Assembly (NCBI GenBank): GCA_030637365.1
Contig: DAOWGR010000039.1
Coordinates: 1 to 7,119, forward strand
DNA from: Elusimicrobiota bacterium
Lineage (GTDB): Bacteria > Elusimicrobiota > Elusimicrobia > Elusimicrobiales > UBA9959
Direction of reading: 5' to 3'
DNA: 7,119 nt
Below, piece by piece: positions 6,422 through 7,119 of this stretch. Numbering within the stretch: position 1 is the first letter of the stretch; each line of letters opens with the position of its first letter. Under the pieces are notes generated by a model. The model had not been told where the DNA came from and ran no database searches. It saw nothing but the letters and a program-made list of their open reading frames with translations. Made by a program: the position numbers and the translations under genes.

Positions 6422-7005
6422 GCGCATAAAAATTTTGCCATTCTTTTATGAAATTTTGAGTCAAAATTCGTTCCTTTTTTTGATTCAATTATAATATGCT
6501 CAATAATGCCGCTTATTATGTGAAACATGTCTTGAGCGGAAGATTTATGTATCTCGTCTTTTTGAACCGATTTTAAAAGAGTCTGTTTCAAAATAGCTTG
6601 ATTTTTATCGCGTATTTCATCCGCGATGGTTTTGAGGGGGCCGTGTTCCGGGGCCGCCATCATTTTAAGGGCGCATTTGGCGGCGTTTGGCGTTTTGCCA
6701 AAAAAGGTGATATGATTTTTTAATAAGAGAGCTATTTTATTTTCAAGAGACAAATCATCCTTGGATGATTCCGCGCGGAGTTCCATGAGTTTTTTTGAAA
6801 CTTCGGTAAAGCTTTGTTTTACTAAATCGTTTTTATCTTTAAAGTAATAATAGAGCACGGGCTTGGTGATGTTTAGTTTTTTCGCTATTTCCCTCATGGA
6901 GACGGCGTCATGGCCTTTGTCCGCGATTAAGCCAAGAGTTATTTTTAATATCTTTTGCTTGATTTTTTTGCTTCGAAGAAATTTATTATTGTTTTTTTCT
7001 TTCAT
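6403..7005 (-). CDS. TetR-family transcriptional regulator, probable repressor of the efflux operon
   Basis: The protein has 200 residues, normal for TetR regulators. The N-terminal DNA-binding domain is clear: helix 1 in KIKQKILKITLGLIADKG (14-31), then the helix-turn-helix SMREIAKKLNITKPVLYYYF (36-55), where the T-K-P-V-L-Y-Y-Y-F recognition helix is the family hallmark. Residues about 85-195 are a helical ligand-binding and dimerisation domain with no recognisable ligand motif (KMMAAPEHGPLKTIADEI at 114-131). Members usually bind an operator as dimers and release it when a substrate of the pump binds. The gene is first in the operon and overlaps tolC by 4 bp, so it likely regulates itself and all three efflux genes. 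The start ATG at 7005 has AGGTAG ending 5 nt upstream (AGG spaced 8 nt). Two Lys/Asn-rich stretches at the extreme N-terminus are unremarkable. Repression rather than activation is inference. Confidence 0.92.
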   Translation of the reverse strand: MKEKNNNKFLRSKKIKQKILKITLGLIADKGHDAVSMREIAKKLNITKPVLYYYFKDKNDLVKQSFTEVSKKLMELRAESSKDDLSLENKIALLLKNHITFFGKTPNAAKCALKMMAAPEHGPLKTIADEIRDKNQAILKQTLLKSVQKDEIHKSSAQDMFHIISGIIEHIIIESKKGTNFDSKFHKRMAKFLCAGAVKK

Positions 7006-7011
7006 ATATTC

Positions 7012-7023
7012 TACCTAACGGTA
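7012..7023. promoter_or_regulatory. Putative TetR operator (TACC-N4-GGTA inverted repeat)
   Basis: TACC (7012-7015) and GGTA (7020-7023) form an inverted repeat with a 4-nt spacer. It sits immediately downstream of the -10 box and overlaps the tetR Shine-Dalgarno sequence (7011-7016). A repressor bound here would block transcription initiation, the usual arrangement for a self-regulating TetR protein. The arms are short and the symmetry does not extend further, so this is a candidate only. Confidence 0.45.
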
Positions 7024-7053
7024 AGTATATAAAGAATAAGGGATGAGAGGCAA
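7024..7053 (-). promoter_or_regulatory. Putative sigma70 promoter of the tetR-tolC-adaptor-RND operon
   Basis: On the minus strand TTGCCT (7053-7048, 4 of 6 to the -35 consensus) is followed after 18 nt by TATACT (7029-7024, 5 of 6 to the -10 consensus). Transcription would begin near 7016-7018, giving a leader of only about 11-13 nt before the tetR ATG. Such a short leader would cut into the Shine-Dalgarno sequence, so the true start may lie a little upstream. No other promoter of similar quality is visible before tetR. Confidence 0.5.
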
Positions 7054-7083
7054 TAGGCAGCCCCCACACATACTTGCTGTTCA

Positions 7084-7111
7084 TTGATTTTTTCAAAATT
7101 GGCTATATAAT
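7084..7111 (+). promoter_or_regulatory. Putative divergent promoter reading out of the window
   Basis: TTGATT (7084-7089, 4 of 6) and a perfect TATAAT (7106-7111) are spaced 16 nt on the plus strand. Transcription would start about 7118 and leave the window, so a gene oriented away from the tetR operon may follow. The region between the two promoters (7054-7083) includes a short C-run (7061-7065) and nothing else recognisable. Confidence 0.35.
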
Positions 7112-7119
7112 AACCCAAA

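Noticed and set aside
1353..7028. 9-bp repeat GGTAAGTAT at both edges of the efflux operon (1353-1361 and 7020-7028) as a target-site duplication
   Set aside because: The match does not extend, one copy overlaps the RND stop codon and the other the promoter/operator, and there is no transposase or terminal inverted repeat. Coincidence is the simpler reading.
1..7119. tRNA, rRNA, CRISPR array or insertion sequence
   Set aside because: No tandem repeat-spacer pattern, RNA-gene signature or transposase-like protein is visible on either strand. The non-coding space is limited to the two ends and the 25-bp gap.

Overview
The window comes from a moderately AT-rich bacterial genome. A TolC-type outer-membrane protein encoded next to an RND transporter means the host has two membranes. 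The sequence does not identify the lineage. The low GC, a stand-alone DUF4143-type ATPase and divergent efflux proteins would suit a spirochaete, an elusimicrobial or related candidate-phylum bacterium, but this is only an impression.

Layout. Positions 1-177 are non-coding and carry a perfect 14-bp inverted repeat with a 3-nt loop (20-50), flanked by an 8-bp direct repeat, plus a 13-bp palindrome (93-105). One plus-strand gene follows (178-1335): an AAA-type P-loop ATPase with a C-terminal DUF4143 nuclease-like fold. It converges on a four-gene minus-strand operon with only 25 bp between the stop codons and no visible terminator. In transcription order the operon is: TetR-family regulator (7005-6403), TolC-like outer-membrane factor (6406-5093), a very short periplasmic adaptor (5100-4426) and an AcrB-like RND transporter (4429-1361). 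All three junctions overlap (4, 8 and 4 bp) and each downstream gene has its own Shine-Dalgarno sequence, so the four products are probably made together. Upstream of tetR is a plausible sigma70 promoter with a TACC-N4-GGTA inverted repeat between the -10 box and the start codon, the expected place for an autoregulatory operator. A second, plus-strand promoter at 7084-7111 points out of the window.

How it works together. By family the operon should encode a drug-type tripartite efflux pump repressed by its own TetR protein. Two features make it non-standard. First, the adaptor keeps the membrane anchor, beta-barrel-like and membrane-proximal-like parts, but the segment that normally carries the lipoyl (barrel-sandwich) domain and helical hairpin is absent, although the reading frame is intact and translationally linked on both sides. 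Second, the RND protein lacks the TM4 acidic pair used for proton coupling (Ala398-Asn399 at the place of AcrB Asp407-Asp408) and has Asn920 at the place of Lys940. Either the pump assembles and is energised in an unusual way, or the operon encodes something other than a canonical proton-driven exporter. These two observations are the main reasons to look again at this window.
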